A model generated the notes under the pieces. The model was not told where the DNA came from. It was given only the letters and a program-made list of their open reading frames with translations, and did not search any database. From assembly GCA_900618795.1 (NCBI GenBank), contig UYJD01000020.1, positions 147,827-211,826 on the forward strand: DNA of 64,000 nucleotides, read 5' to 3'. The stretch comes from Cyanodermella asteris. Lineage: Eukaryota > Ascomycota > Lecanoromycetes > Ostropales > Stictidaceae. The position numbers and the translations under genes were made by a program. Positions 54,852 to 64,000 of this stretch are shown here, piece by piece (position 1 is the first letter of the stretch; every line of letters begins with the position of its first letter).

Positions 54852-56268
54852 CTAACCTCCAGTGCTAGCTGTAGGCATTGCGCCAAGTAACTCAAGATTC
54901 ATCGTCACCGTGCTCACCAAAGATAGAGCTCCGAAATCATATGGTGTATACAACGCCGCCGCCGCCTTTGTCACAGCCGCCGCACCGAAGCTCGATTTGC
55001 CGTTAATCACCAGCCCCGCGATAGAGAGATTGCCTGTGCCAACAGCTCGACTGGATGTCTCGGTTTTCGAGCTCGCCGCCGTCGATGTTGCGCTACTACT
55101 CGATTGTGCTGTCGATGGACTTGTTGCAGACGAAGACAATGTCGCAGCGGCAACGGGAGGGCTGGGAGTACTGGCGGCTGGAGCTGGAGGAACGGGAATC
55201 GGCGCGGAACCTGCAGGGGCAGCTGGCTTGGCTGGTGTTCGGACAGATGCTGCTGGCGCAGCCGGAGCAGCCGGCGCAACTGGTGCAGCTGGTGCTGGCG
55301 CAGAGCTTGCTGGAGCGGCTGGAGCGGCCGGAGTAGGGGCAGCGTTCGTCGGTGCCGCAGGAGCCGAATTCGCTGGCGCAGCCGGCGCAGGTCCGGAAGC
55401 TGCAGGAACGGCGGGGACTGGAGGAGGCGCCGAAGCTACTGGAGCGGCAGCCACGGGAGCAGCTGATTGCGATGGCGCACCAGCAGCCGGTCCTGCTGCG
55501 TTTACCGCTTCCGCCGCTGGCTGTGAGCCTTGAACTGGAGCAGGATTTGCCGGGGCCGCTGGTCGTGAAGGCTGGACTGCAGGTGCTGCTGGCGCTGCGG
55601 GTTGTGGAGCAGCAGGCGTTGGTGCTGCAGGAGGATTGTTCTCAACGGCCAGTTCAGGCACGATCGTTTCCACGATTGTGACCACGTTGTCCTTCATCGA
55701 TGCAACCGTTGGTTGCTGGCTCTGAGCCGCCGATCCTGCAGCTGGACCCGGAAGTTGTGGTTGACTTGCCACCGTTTGTGGTTTCGAGGATTGAGCTGGT
55801 GTTTTTGGTGCTGCAGGTGCAGTTCCGAGAGGCACGCTTGCAGCCGCTGCAGCAGGCATACTGGGAGCAGACATCTTGGAAGCAGCTGGAGCTCCGGTGC
55901 CCTTCGCTGGGGCCGTCGGGTTCGATGGAACTGCAACTTGTTTAGCCCCCGTCGCCGCTGCAGCAGTTCCATTCTTCGAAACGGCGAAAATTCCAGCTCC
56001 ATTCTGGTCGACGGAAACGTGCGAAGGTGCTGCTGCTCGGGCTGCCGAGGTCGAACCAATGACCACCGGCCCTCCAAGTCCAGCTACCAGCGCATTTGCT
56101 TCTACGCCCGCGGGTTTACTGTGTGTGTCAGTTGAATTGCAATGGATTGGACGACAAACTGCCGACTCACTTTGTATCCCTGACTCGGACCTCACCAGCT
56201 ACCAACCCAACGTGACCCGCGGTCCCACACGCAAGGAACCAAAGCAGATACACATCCCGTACCCTCAT
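54852..56268 (-). CDS. Secreted Ala/Pro-rich low-complexity protein
   Basis: Two exons, 56268-56171 and 56118-54852, joined by a 52-nt intron (GTGAGT donor, CACAG acceptor), 454 residues. The first exon encodes a signal-peptide-like stretch: a basic start, then a hydrophobic LLWFLACGTAGHVGLVA. The bulk is Ala/Pro/Ser-rich with many PAAP and APA repeats (about residues 95-360). A few conserved-looking spots stand out: a SMKDNVVTIVETIVPELAVEN element and a C-terminal SIAGLVINGKSSFGAAAV region followed by a Leu/Val/Thr-rich end. There is no clear GPI tail. It most likely is an extracellular or wall-associated protein. Function unknown. The reverse strand shows long frames here, but these are mirror images of the GC-rich repeat. 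Confidence 0.8.
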
Positions 56269-56794
56269 GTTTTCCGACACTTGACATACAATTTAGTGCA
56301 ATCAAACCAAATCAATCAACACAAAGTAGCGAAGACGATGCCAAGAAATATCACCACCGAGAAAGCGTAAAGTTAACGAACGTCCGAAGTAGAAAGTCGA
56401 CTCTAGCACCAGTCAATGGACCACAAGAGAAGCGAAAATCATGGGGCAGCCTTGCGACATCATATAGTATATACGCATCTCACGCATTGAGCTGCCAAGA
56501 TTATGTTTTATCTTTTGCATTGACGTCGTGTAGTCCTACCGAAGGGTGTTTCAGTCACGCCGCGGCTCCCGACGTTGCAGCCGCACCTCCTCGGATTCAT
56601 GCACCCTCCCACTCTGCCAGTTTCGAGCGGCTCCTACATAATCTCTGGGTGTATTCTTGCCATACATGATCTGCTCCGCTTGCTTTGTGCGCCGACATTG
56701 GACGTCGCAAAACTCTCGTTTCGTGGGTGTTGGCGTCATGCGGGCCGTTTGAATCTCGGTACCAGCCCCGAGGACTCATTCTCTACATGCTCAC
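56269..56794. promoter_or_regulatory. Promoter region of the Ala/Pro-rich gene
   Basis: Between two minus-strand genes. A TATAGTATATA patch lies near 56463-56473, but it is about 200 nt upstream of the ATG. No gene seen. Confidence 0.45.
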
Positions 56795-58776
56795 TTAGAT
56801 ACTGCCCGACATGGTTGTTGTTTCCCCCTTCACGATCGCAACCCATTCAACATATCTCTCCAGACCGCTCACGCCCGACGTCAACGCCCGCTCCAGCTCC
56901 TCTTGCGCGCCGGGATCCCGGCGATTCTTGGTCAAGCCGTAGGGCCAGGGGGCGACGCGGTTTGTCCGCCTCGGTTTCATCCCGGCCGCCGCTGCGCTCT
57001 CCATCATCTTCTCCCACGAGACGTATTGCTTCCACAGCGATTCTCGCTCGTAGAAGAGCTCCGCCGCCATGACCGCCTTGATCGCGGACGGGTTCCTGTG
57101 ACGGTGGCGTGCCGGAGGGAGGGAGGTTGGCGGAGGTAGAAAGGAGAGGGCGGCGTGGACGCCTCGTAGATTTTGCTGCTCGCCCGTGCGGCAATCTTGC
57201 TCTTTGACGGCGTTCATGAAGAGCGAGAGGATGGCGGCGTGAGGGTTTGCTGTGTTCAGTAATGGTTTCAGCGCTGATAGGGTGTCGGGGACGCCCAGGT
57301 ATGGAAGATCGATAATGTTCGATGTGTCGATGCGATCAAAGGGGCCGGAGCCGGGACAAGTGGAGGCGATGTCCCGGGCATCTTGAGCTAAGATCTCTAT
57401 GCCGATGCCGTCTCGAATGCGGTCGTACATTTTGGACAGTTGAGAGTCAAGGAAAAAGTATAGGCGTCCATACATGTCGTTCTGGGGCAATACACTGCCA
57501 TGAGCGGTGCGGGCGTAGTTGTCGATGTCTACGTCGCTGAAGCCGTCAAGAGGATCAGACGAATCGTTGAGAAACCATTGATCCTGCTCGCTGAACAAGG
57601 TTCTACACTCCGTTAGATCATTCGTGCTGAGATCAAACTTTGGTACCTACGGATTTGGCTGATCGAAAGCTGCTGACGATTTCCCGAGTGGTAAAAGCAC
57701 GCCTTGTTCTCTGAAGCGGACTTTGGCGGTCCTACAATGAGACCGGGTGCTGAAACAAAGCAGGTGTCGATCTAGACGATCTACTCTCGACAAGCAAACT
57801 TGGCGACGGGACTGGAGAGCTGCCTCGGTGTCGATTTTACGCGTTAGGAACGCAAGAATCAGATCCCATTGTCGTCGTGTCATGACGATCCTGAACGAGC
57901 CCTTACCGATCTGAATTCGTTTGGATTGCATCGAGCTCGCAGGCCTGTCCGCAATTTTCCCGCAAACATCTTGGAAGAAAGGCAGCACGATCGATCGGAA
58001 CAGATCAAAGTGGGACGATGTGAGCGTGGCGGAGAACCAAAAGTGGATGATTGCTTCAACTGCTGCTCCTTTATCGGTTGCGGTCAGCAGGAGGGCCAGC
58101 AGAGCGTTACGCATAGCGACGTATATCTCGCGATCATTAAGCAGAACATGGACATTGCAAGCGTACGTCGGTGGCAGAGCAGTAATCGTCCGCATCGCGT
58201 TCCGGATATCGCCCGAAGCTGTCGCGATCAGCACAGACACCCCTACCGATTGAGCCTTCTCACCTGCGTAGCATATTCTGATATCTTGATTGTAAGACGT
58301 CCCCTCATTGTCGCATAGATTCAGTAGATCGATAGCGGGCTTGTTGCCCCAGAGATACTTCGTCATTGCAGCTGATCTGCCTGCGTTCGAGGCGACCATG
58401 GGAGGTCCGCCGACGAAAGAAGGGTCACGATCTTCCAACAACCATCGTGGCTTCCACGTTTTCGAGCCCAGGGGCGACTTTTTACACTCGTGCTTATGTC
58501 GGCTCCAGTGTTTCGATTGGCATTCTCGACTGCAGTACTACCGCGATGTTGTTAGTGCATACTCTTTTGCAGTCGAATTGTTCTAGGATGTCAGATGAAG
58601 TGCCGTGAGAAGACGAGGACTTCTGGTACTCTTACCGCAACTAACAGACAGAAGCTGCACGCATTTTTGGCTCGCTGGGGGCAGTTGTCTGCTGGCTCTC
58701 CTTGACAATCAAGCAGAGCGGCGCAAGGGACAGAATTGGCAGACTCGATGGGACTGGCACTATTTGTCACCGCCAT
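56795..58776 (-). CDS. MYND finger plus DUF4470 protein
   Basis: Three exons: 58776-58636, 58537-57651 and 57602-56795; introns of 98 and 48 nt, both with CTAAC-type branch points (CACTAACAAC, TCTAACGG). Total 611 residues. The MYND finger is split by the first intron: CAALLDCQGEPADNC and ACSFCLLVA in exon 1, YCSRECQSKHW and HKHEC in exon 2. DUF4470 follows, starting KYLWGNKPAIDLLNL and containing DIRICYAGEKAQSVGVSVL. The third exon has DLPYLGVPDTLSALKPLLN, similar in layout to the C-terminal region of DNAAF3-type proteins. Fungal MYND-DUF4470 proteins are common and uncharacterised; a role in protein assembly or regulation is only a guess. An upstream in-frame ATG would add 53 residues. Confidence 0.85.
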
Positions 58777-59477
58777 GATATCCGATAAAAACTCATTCGA
58801 CTGCTTTGATACTCGATACGCTGAAGCCCGTTCTGAAATTGTAGCGCTCGAGGCCCTTAAACAACAGGTTTCACAATAGTAGAAAGAGGAATGTGGTCGT
58901 GATAGAACCGTGTCGGCGAAAATCCGCGATGACAAAGGAGCTGAAACGATGAAGATGCATCTGAAGCCATCTTTATCACTTGTCTTCCCGTGCTGACGTC
59001 TGGAAAGGGTCGGAACGCACCATCGATGCAGGTATTACCATCGGACGAATCGACAGTGGTTCGTGGTATGGGAATGGCCCACTCCGCAGAAGAGATGCCA
59101 CATCCATGTTCCAGAAAGAGAACGACGTGTGTGGCGGGGAGGGCGCATTTTCAACACTATTGGCCTACCCATTGCAGTTCGGCCAGCGTGCATGCATATT
59201 CGGTGGGCGATGTGCATATATGACCAGGACAGACCCTTTCAAGAACAGGAAAGCAATGCATTTTTCCTATAGTAAAGAGGCACGCTGCCAAGACGCTAAA
59301 CACAAAGAAGGCACCGGCTGGTTGGGAAGATGGAGTTCCCACGCGCTTTCAGGCTTCGATCTCCGCTTTTCACTGTCATTTTTATTATTGAACGTGTGTC
59401 TATCGACAAGCCGAAGAATAAAAATGCCTCACACCATTCTTTGCCGGCCCATGAACGCGTCCGACACGTATTCCACC
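58777..59477. other. Intergenic region
   Basis: Between two minus-strand genes. A 170-codon plus-strand frame (58980-59501) has no recognisable domain and overlaps the SET gene; not called. Confidence 0.45.
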
Positions 59478-60443
59478 TCAGACCGACTTCGGCTCCCATA
59501 GCCAGTTCGTGAGACCTTCTACAGTGAGACCACGAGGATAGTCGTCCGGCTGCGACTTCCACTCCATGCTGGTCCCATACAGACGATGACTAGCCGGCTT
59601 CTCTCCCAACTGTTTCAAGCTCGCCACTTCGGAACTGTCTTCTCCCGCACACAAGGCGAGGCTGGTAGCCGCTTTTCGCGCAAAGACTCGAGCTCTCGCC
59701 TGATCACCATGTGAGATGGCAATCTGAAAGAGCTGGTGGTATATGCGCGGGACCATCATGCTCTCCAGCCCGCATTCCTCTAACAGAATGAGGATCTGCC
59801 GTGCTTTGCCTAGACACGCCGTGGGCTCCGACATCGTTTCGACGCTAGTCCGGATTTCCAGTTCGAGCGTCGCTATCTTTTGGATGCGGTTGTCGTATTC
59901 TTTGAGTTGCTTTGCGGGCAGAGAGCATAGTTCACAGGTACAGTTGAAGTTCATGGTCTCCCACACAAGTCGTTTCCGCCCATCGGAGCTCATCGGCGTG
60001 TTCTGTAGATATGAAATTGTCATCTCCTCTCCTTGCTTGATATCCCGCAACGCATGGATGGTCAGCTTTTCGAGGTTGCCATTCCACGTGTTGTGTGCAT
60101 TTGGTCTGCAGGAATGGTTGATCCTGGCCGCTTGAGGGAAGATCCCAACTTGGTTGGACGTGGTGTCCAGCGAGATTGCGTTGGTCAGCGCAATGTTCAG
60201 GATCGGATCGGAATCGAAGGAGTTGGACAGTGACAGGTAGGCGCGTTGCTGGTCCTTGTCGAGCTTCTGCACTTGCTTGGTGATGTGATCTCGGATTTCC
60301 GTCGGATCACTCGCGGTACCGGGGACAACGAACAAGGGAGCTTCGCAGAGGATTCGTGTTCCTTTGACGATGTCGATGTTTGCGATCATTCCCATGCCCT
60401 TGCCTGGGACAGGCTGGATTCTGTACAGGAGGGAGCCTTCCAT
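59478..60443 (-). CDS. SET-domain protein (SMYD/Set5-like lysine methyltransferase)
   Basis: Single exon, 321 residues. The N-terminal SET strand is GKGMGMIANIDIVKGTRIL; the core has RINHSCRPNAHNTWN (residues 108-121) with the NHSC pseudoknot motif, EEMTISY with the catalytic Tyr near 145, and a post-SET FNCTCELC zinc cluster (C168, C170, C173). These residues support an active methyltransferase; substrate (histone or non-histone) cannot be read. No MYND finger is inserted, unlike true SMYD proteins. The C-terminal half is a helical TPR-like region (LGKARQILILLEECG, RVFARKAATSLALC). Such short stand-alone SET proteins are expanded in filamentous fungi, and many have no known substrate. Confidence 0.92.
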   Translation of the reverse strand: MEGSLLYRIQPVPGKGMGMIANIDIVKGTRILCEAPLFVVPGTASDPTEIRDHITKQVQKLDKDQQRAYLSLSNSFDSDPILNIALTNAISLDTTSNQVGIFPQAARINHSCRPNAHNTWNGNLEKLTIHALRDIKQGEEMTISYLQNTPMSSDGRKRLVWETMNFNCTCELCSLPAKQLKEYDNRIQKIATLELEIRTSVETMSEPTACLGKARQILILLEECGLESMMVPRIYHQLFQIAISHGDQARARVFARKAATSLALCAGEDSSEVASLKQLGEKPASHRLYGTSMEWKSQPDDYPRGLTVEGLTNWLWEPKSV

Positions 60444-61283
60444 TTTGTTCAGTGGCTGACGTGCAATGGCGAAGGGAGGAGAGAAATGAGATTAGGAAGG
60501 CAAACTAACATAAGCTTGCTCGATTTCCTTGCGAGCCCATGTGACGAGCTCAGACAGGATGCCAGATCCTGGCCAGCACATTCCCCGAATCTTCACGTGA
60601 AAAATGAATGATTGTCTTTGATTGATCCAGGCAAAGCTGAACGCGTAGTGCTCTGAAACCTTGGTGAATGTAATGTTTCCCGAGCAAACACATTGTCACA
60701 AGCACTTCATGAAGTTTCACGTGGCGGATATGTGTGGATCAAGGCTACCCTCGCGGGAAGTCTGCTACGACTGAGTCCCAACCTTGTAATTCTGTGCTTC
60801 CGTCAAGCTCGCCATAATTGGGCGCGACCTTGCTCAACACGTGAAGCGATACTTGGGAAACACAGAGTGCTAGACGACGAAGAGAAGCTGAAACTGCATT
60901 CTCCGGTACGCTCGATGATGCACGACACTTTGAAGCTAGGCAAGAGCCACAGGGCAAAAGGAGTTAGTGATCGCATTTATATTTGCGCGTTTTACTCCTT
61001 GCACAGGCATTTGTCCTTCTCGGATACAGACTGGCTTTTTCAGCGGCGCCAGCGAGGGCTTCTATCTTGATATCGCCGCAAACACTTTAGAAAACACCCT
61101 AGCAAGTACCCCAACGATTACCCCAGCAGATATTCCAGCAAGTATTTCAGCAAGTACATCAGCAAGAATCGGCAAGTACCCTAGCAAGTGCCTATTAAAC
61201 CACGCAGTCATCCACGCTCCAGCAGTTGTATCAACTCATATTCTCCTCAGACTTTCGCGGAACAAGAACCGCCGTAGCAGTCT
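60444..61283. other. Intergenic region
   Basis: Between two minus-strand genes; promoter and leader of the SET gene near the left end. Contains a degenerate repeat, listed separately. Plus-strand frames here look random. Confidence 0.45.
61074..61192. repeat. Degenerate AGCAAGTA-type tandem repeat
   Basis: Repeated AGCAAGTAC/T, AGCAGATAT and CAGCAAG elements at about 12-24 nt spacing on the plus strand, with several imperfect copies. Intergenic, just downstream of the 796-residue unknown gene. Confidence 0.7.
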
Positions 61284-63720
61284 TCACTGGCGTGAAAACG
61301 TGGTGATTGACCATCCATAGTTGCGAGTGAAACGACGCCCGATACGCCTGGCCAGCGTGTATGGCAGCTTCGGCTCAGGATGAGGTTCGTGGATGCACAT
61401 GCTGGGCTTGCCTTCATGATTCGGTGGGGCAAAGTGCCAGACCGAGCCATACAGCTTCTCGACCTTGAGCCCGATCGAGGCCATTGCGTTGGTGAAATCC
61501 GACCAAGGGATCTCTCCCGGGACGTCGCTCTCGTCGGGATTGTAGAACATGCAGGAGAAGACCTTGTATGCTCTCTTGCCGACAACATAAGAGGTCTTTT
61601 CTTCTAGAGCGTCGCTGTAGAGACTAGTCGTAGATGCAGCGATGTCCTCGAGCTCAGTCATTGTTGCACCCTTGGTCTTCTCCTTGGTCTTGCCGGGTGC
61701 AGGTTCCTCAGGCACGAGCGTGCTCTCGGTGAGACGCACCAGCTCCATGTTTGCTAGCTTGACTTCGAGCAGGTCTAGCTTCGGCTTGTGCGCAGGACGC
61801 TTGTCAACGACGGGTTCTTCCCATGGCCCAGTTCTCTCAGGGAAGTGGAGCGGCATCCATCGCTCTAAGTCCAAGCCCATGTCCTCGTCAAAGTAGTCCC
61901 AGTATTCGGATTGAACGACGCCCCAGAAGTCGTCTAGGTGTTCCTCCGCGAGACGCATCTGATTGACACGATGCTCAGTCCTTTTCTTATCCGCCGGATA
62001 GTAAAATCGGTTGTCTTTGAGGAAGCCAGATCTAGCAAGGCAACGAGCGGGGCTCGCGAAGCAATCGAGCAGCTCCATTGCGTGTGTCGTCTCATCGAGA
62101 GTTTTGAGTGAACTGCGCTCAAGAACCTCAGCCGATAGTGCATCACTCAAAATATCAGACCAGGGAAACAGGCGGTGCATCTGTCGCAGCAACTCGGCCA
62201 CCAGATCCAGTTCGTTGAGGAGCCGGATGATCCATGGAGTAATCAATTCCTTTTCGCCTTCGTGCTTTTCGGTTTCGGACTCCACTTGGTCGAGCACGTA
62301 GTCAAGTCCACCATACGCACCCAATGCCCACTCAACGAGAACCTCCCTGAGGTTTATCAAGGTTGCCATGCAGCCCTCTGGACGGGGTTTGCGACGTGGC
62401 TTTGCCTCGTGCTTGCAATTAGGGTCCTCACATTTGATTACGGCTTGTTCGCGAATCAATCGAGAGCCAGGAAGACCTCTGACAAGCTGTAAACAAATAC
62501 ACGTTTGTATGGTGTTCAACAGGTAGAAGATACGGCATGATGTATCAGCGATTGGGCCAGGCACAGCTCCACCCAGCTTGGATTTATCCCAGTGCTGTGC
62601 GTAGTGTGCGCGCAGCTCTTGGAAACATTCGAAAATCAATTGCCAATCCATGATGTAAACGTGGCTCGATGCCAGGAGTTCAAAGATCCTTCTCTCCCAG
62701 GCCTTTTCGCCATCAGGGTCTTCCACTGCGGACGAACACTTTCCCAGGGGGCCTCTAGCTCGTATACTGTCGTGCTCGCTAAATTCGTTGAGCCAATAAA
62801 CAAAGTATCCCGGGTCTTCTTTCAACGAATGCAGGTGATCCTGTGCCTCGAAGATCTTGCCTTGGAGCAAAGACTCGATCAGCTCAAAGTCTATCGGCAA
62901 CGGGGTTGTAAAGTGGCGTCGGGTGCGAAGAATTGAAAGTCGTGGCTTCTCGCGAGACTCTTTGAGATCAATTTGTGGCTCTGTCTGAATTGGAGCCGTC
63001 AAGAGCTCCGAACGGGAAGTGTCGTGCAGAATCGCCTCGCAAAGGCTGACAAGGAAGCTCAGAACGCCAGCTTGGATCTCCAGCGTCATCAGGCACGTTC
63101 CGGCTTTATGTCCACGGTTCTCCTTCATCCACTTTGTGGCAGTTTCTTCATCTTCCCATCGCATTATTCGACCATATTCGCTTGGTGAGCCACCCACGAG
63201 AAGCGCAGTACTGTGGAGAACATGAGGAATGTCGAGCACTTTGGCATAAACGCCAACACGCAGGCATTTCAGATCTTCAAGTGCGAAGAACTCTGGGGAA
63301 TTGCGGCCTCGAGATTTGAGTAACAGCAGAACATGTGTAGGTGTTGATAAATCTTCGAGATTGAGGTATGGCCACAAGTAGATGGCTTTGTCTCGTGAAT
63401 ATGCTGTTTTTCTTGCCCTGGAGTCTACATCGCGTTAGTGCATGTCGCTTCTCGGAGCAGGGCCACTTACACAAGAGTCGTTTCCACTGCAAACGAGCCT
63501 CAGGCGGAATGTTTGGCCAGGCAGTCTTCAGGAGGGACTGTCTCTGGAACGTGCTTTTCTTGAGCCATCGTTTCTGGATGGTAAGCTCGTGTCTCTGAAG
63601 GATCGCATTCAGCCGCTCGTAATTTTCAAATATGATTGATGCTCGCGCATGTTGTAGTCGTTTAGCTTCCGCTAATGGCATCAGCGAGCCGCGAGAGACC
63701 GTGGCCGGTTCGGAAGCCAT
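61284..63720 (-). CDS. Large fungal protein of unknown function (796 residues)
   Basis: Two exons: 63720-63471 and 63424-61284, with a 46-nt intron (GTAAGT, CACTAACG branch, GTAG); 796 residues. I do not know a name, but the composition fits a conserved fungal family: an N-terminal helical region (ENYERLNAILQRHE, IQKRWLKKS), ARLQWKRLLYSRA across the junction, a CEDPNCKHE site with paired Cys and His, several helical stretches, and a C-terminal AYKVFSCMFYNPDESD, VWHFAPPNHEG and HEPHPEPKLP. There is no signal peptide or membrane segment. The first ATG (63720) lies inside the last exon of the upstream gene; the second in-frame ATG (63681) overlaps that gene's stop codon. Either could be used. 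Confidence 0.8.
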
Positions 63721-64000
63721 GCTACAAGTATGATGGCGACGAGCAGGAGCCAGGGGACTTCACAATGTCGAATCGGGCTTTCGCGAAGTCGATCGGAGAC
63801 GAGAACGAAAGAGGAGGGCGACAGAGTCGGAGTGGGCTTGACAGAGTTAGTTGCGGCAATCAATCATGACCAAACGGACGGGAATCGTGCTTACCACTTG
63901 GTAATCTGTGCTGAAGTAGCTCATCCAGGCAAGCAGCTGGTCGGGAGGTCCTATGGGATCTCGAAAGCCCTCTGCACGTTGTGGAAGATGGTCAAGATGG
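63681..64000 (-). CDS. 3' end of a gene for a tail-anchored-looking membrane protein
   Basis: Partial. Two exons of the minus-strand gene are visible: 64000-63895 (open at the window edge) and 63836-63681, separated by a 58-nt intron with a CAACTAACTC branch point. Reading starts with HLDHLPQRAEGFRDPIGPP and AWMSYFSTDYQV, continues into a Thr/Ser/Pro segment, and ends with a short hydrophobic stretch (VPWLLLVAIILVAWL) and PNRPRSLAAR, the layout of a C-terminal membrane anchor with a basic luminal or cytosolic tail. Family not recognised. Its stop codon (TGA, 63683-63681) overlaps an ATG of the following gene. Confidence 0.7.

Noticed and set aside
54862-55533. 223-codon plus-strand frame rich in Gly/Ala
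   Set aside because: Antisense image of the GC-rich Ala/Pro repeat of the secreted protein, which has a signal peptide and intron.
58980-59501. 173-codon plus-strand frame
   Set aside because: No domain, overlaps the 3' end of the SET gene, no supporting signals.
1-64000. tRNA, rRNA, CRISPR, transposon or virus-like elements
   Set aside because: No tRNA-like internal promoter boxes, repeat-spacer arrays, terminal repeats, transposase, integrase or capsid motifs were found by eye.

Overview
The window looks like a stretch of nuclear chromosome from a filamentous ascomycete (Pezizomycotina; Dothideomycetes is a guess). Genes lie on both strands. Most have zero to three introns of about 45-160 nt with GTAAGT-type donors, CTAAC-type branch points and YAG acceptors. 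Typical filamentous-fungal families are present: a secreted sedolisin protease, a secreted glycoside hydrolase, a conventional myosin II, a MYND/DUF4470 protein and a small secreted protein. I see no bacterial operon, rRNA, tRNA, CRISPR array, transposon or virus-like element.

Layout. 1-2829 holds the 5' part of a large, unrecognised, mostly disordered nuclear-type gene (minus strand). 4.4-8.4 kb has a PAP2 lipid phosphatase and a Whi3-type RNA-binding protein; upstream of the latter lies a 5 kb gene-poor stretch with microsatellites. 13.4-21.6 kb has a CCDC97-like protein, a membrane-fused spermidine-synthase-like protein, a disordered protein with a SUMO-interaction-like motif, a glutathionyl-hydroquinone-reductase-type glutathione transferase and a thioredoxin-fold protein without CxxC. 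22-33 kb is rich in secreted products (sedolisin, small glycoprotein, GH39-like enzyme), with GPALPP and MYND genes between. 33-39 kb looks eroded: one gene changes frame repeatedly, a flavin monooxygenase carries a one-base frameshift, and there is an orphan fragment. 39-54.7 kb is a conserved block: a four-exon Red1/ZFC3H1-type exosome adaptor, a 2425-residue myosin II, a protein disulfide isomerase with an 8-nt microexon, and the RNase P subunit Rpp1. 54.8-64 kb holds a secreted Ala/Pro-rich protein, a MYND-DUF4470 protein, a SET-domain protein, a 796-residue unknown, and the end of a tail-anchored protein whose stop codon overlaps an in-frame ATG of that unknown (TGATG).

The genes do not form one pathway. 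Several independent housekeeping RNA genes (Whi3, CCDC97, Red1, Rpp1) are scattered among secretion and membrane genes. The least ordinary signals are the stop-start overlap at 63.68 kb, the microexon, and the eroded 33-39 kb block. Gene models were built by eye from reading frames and splice signals; homology statements come from remembered family motifs, not searches.
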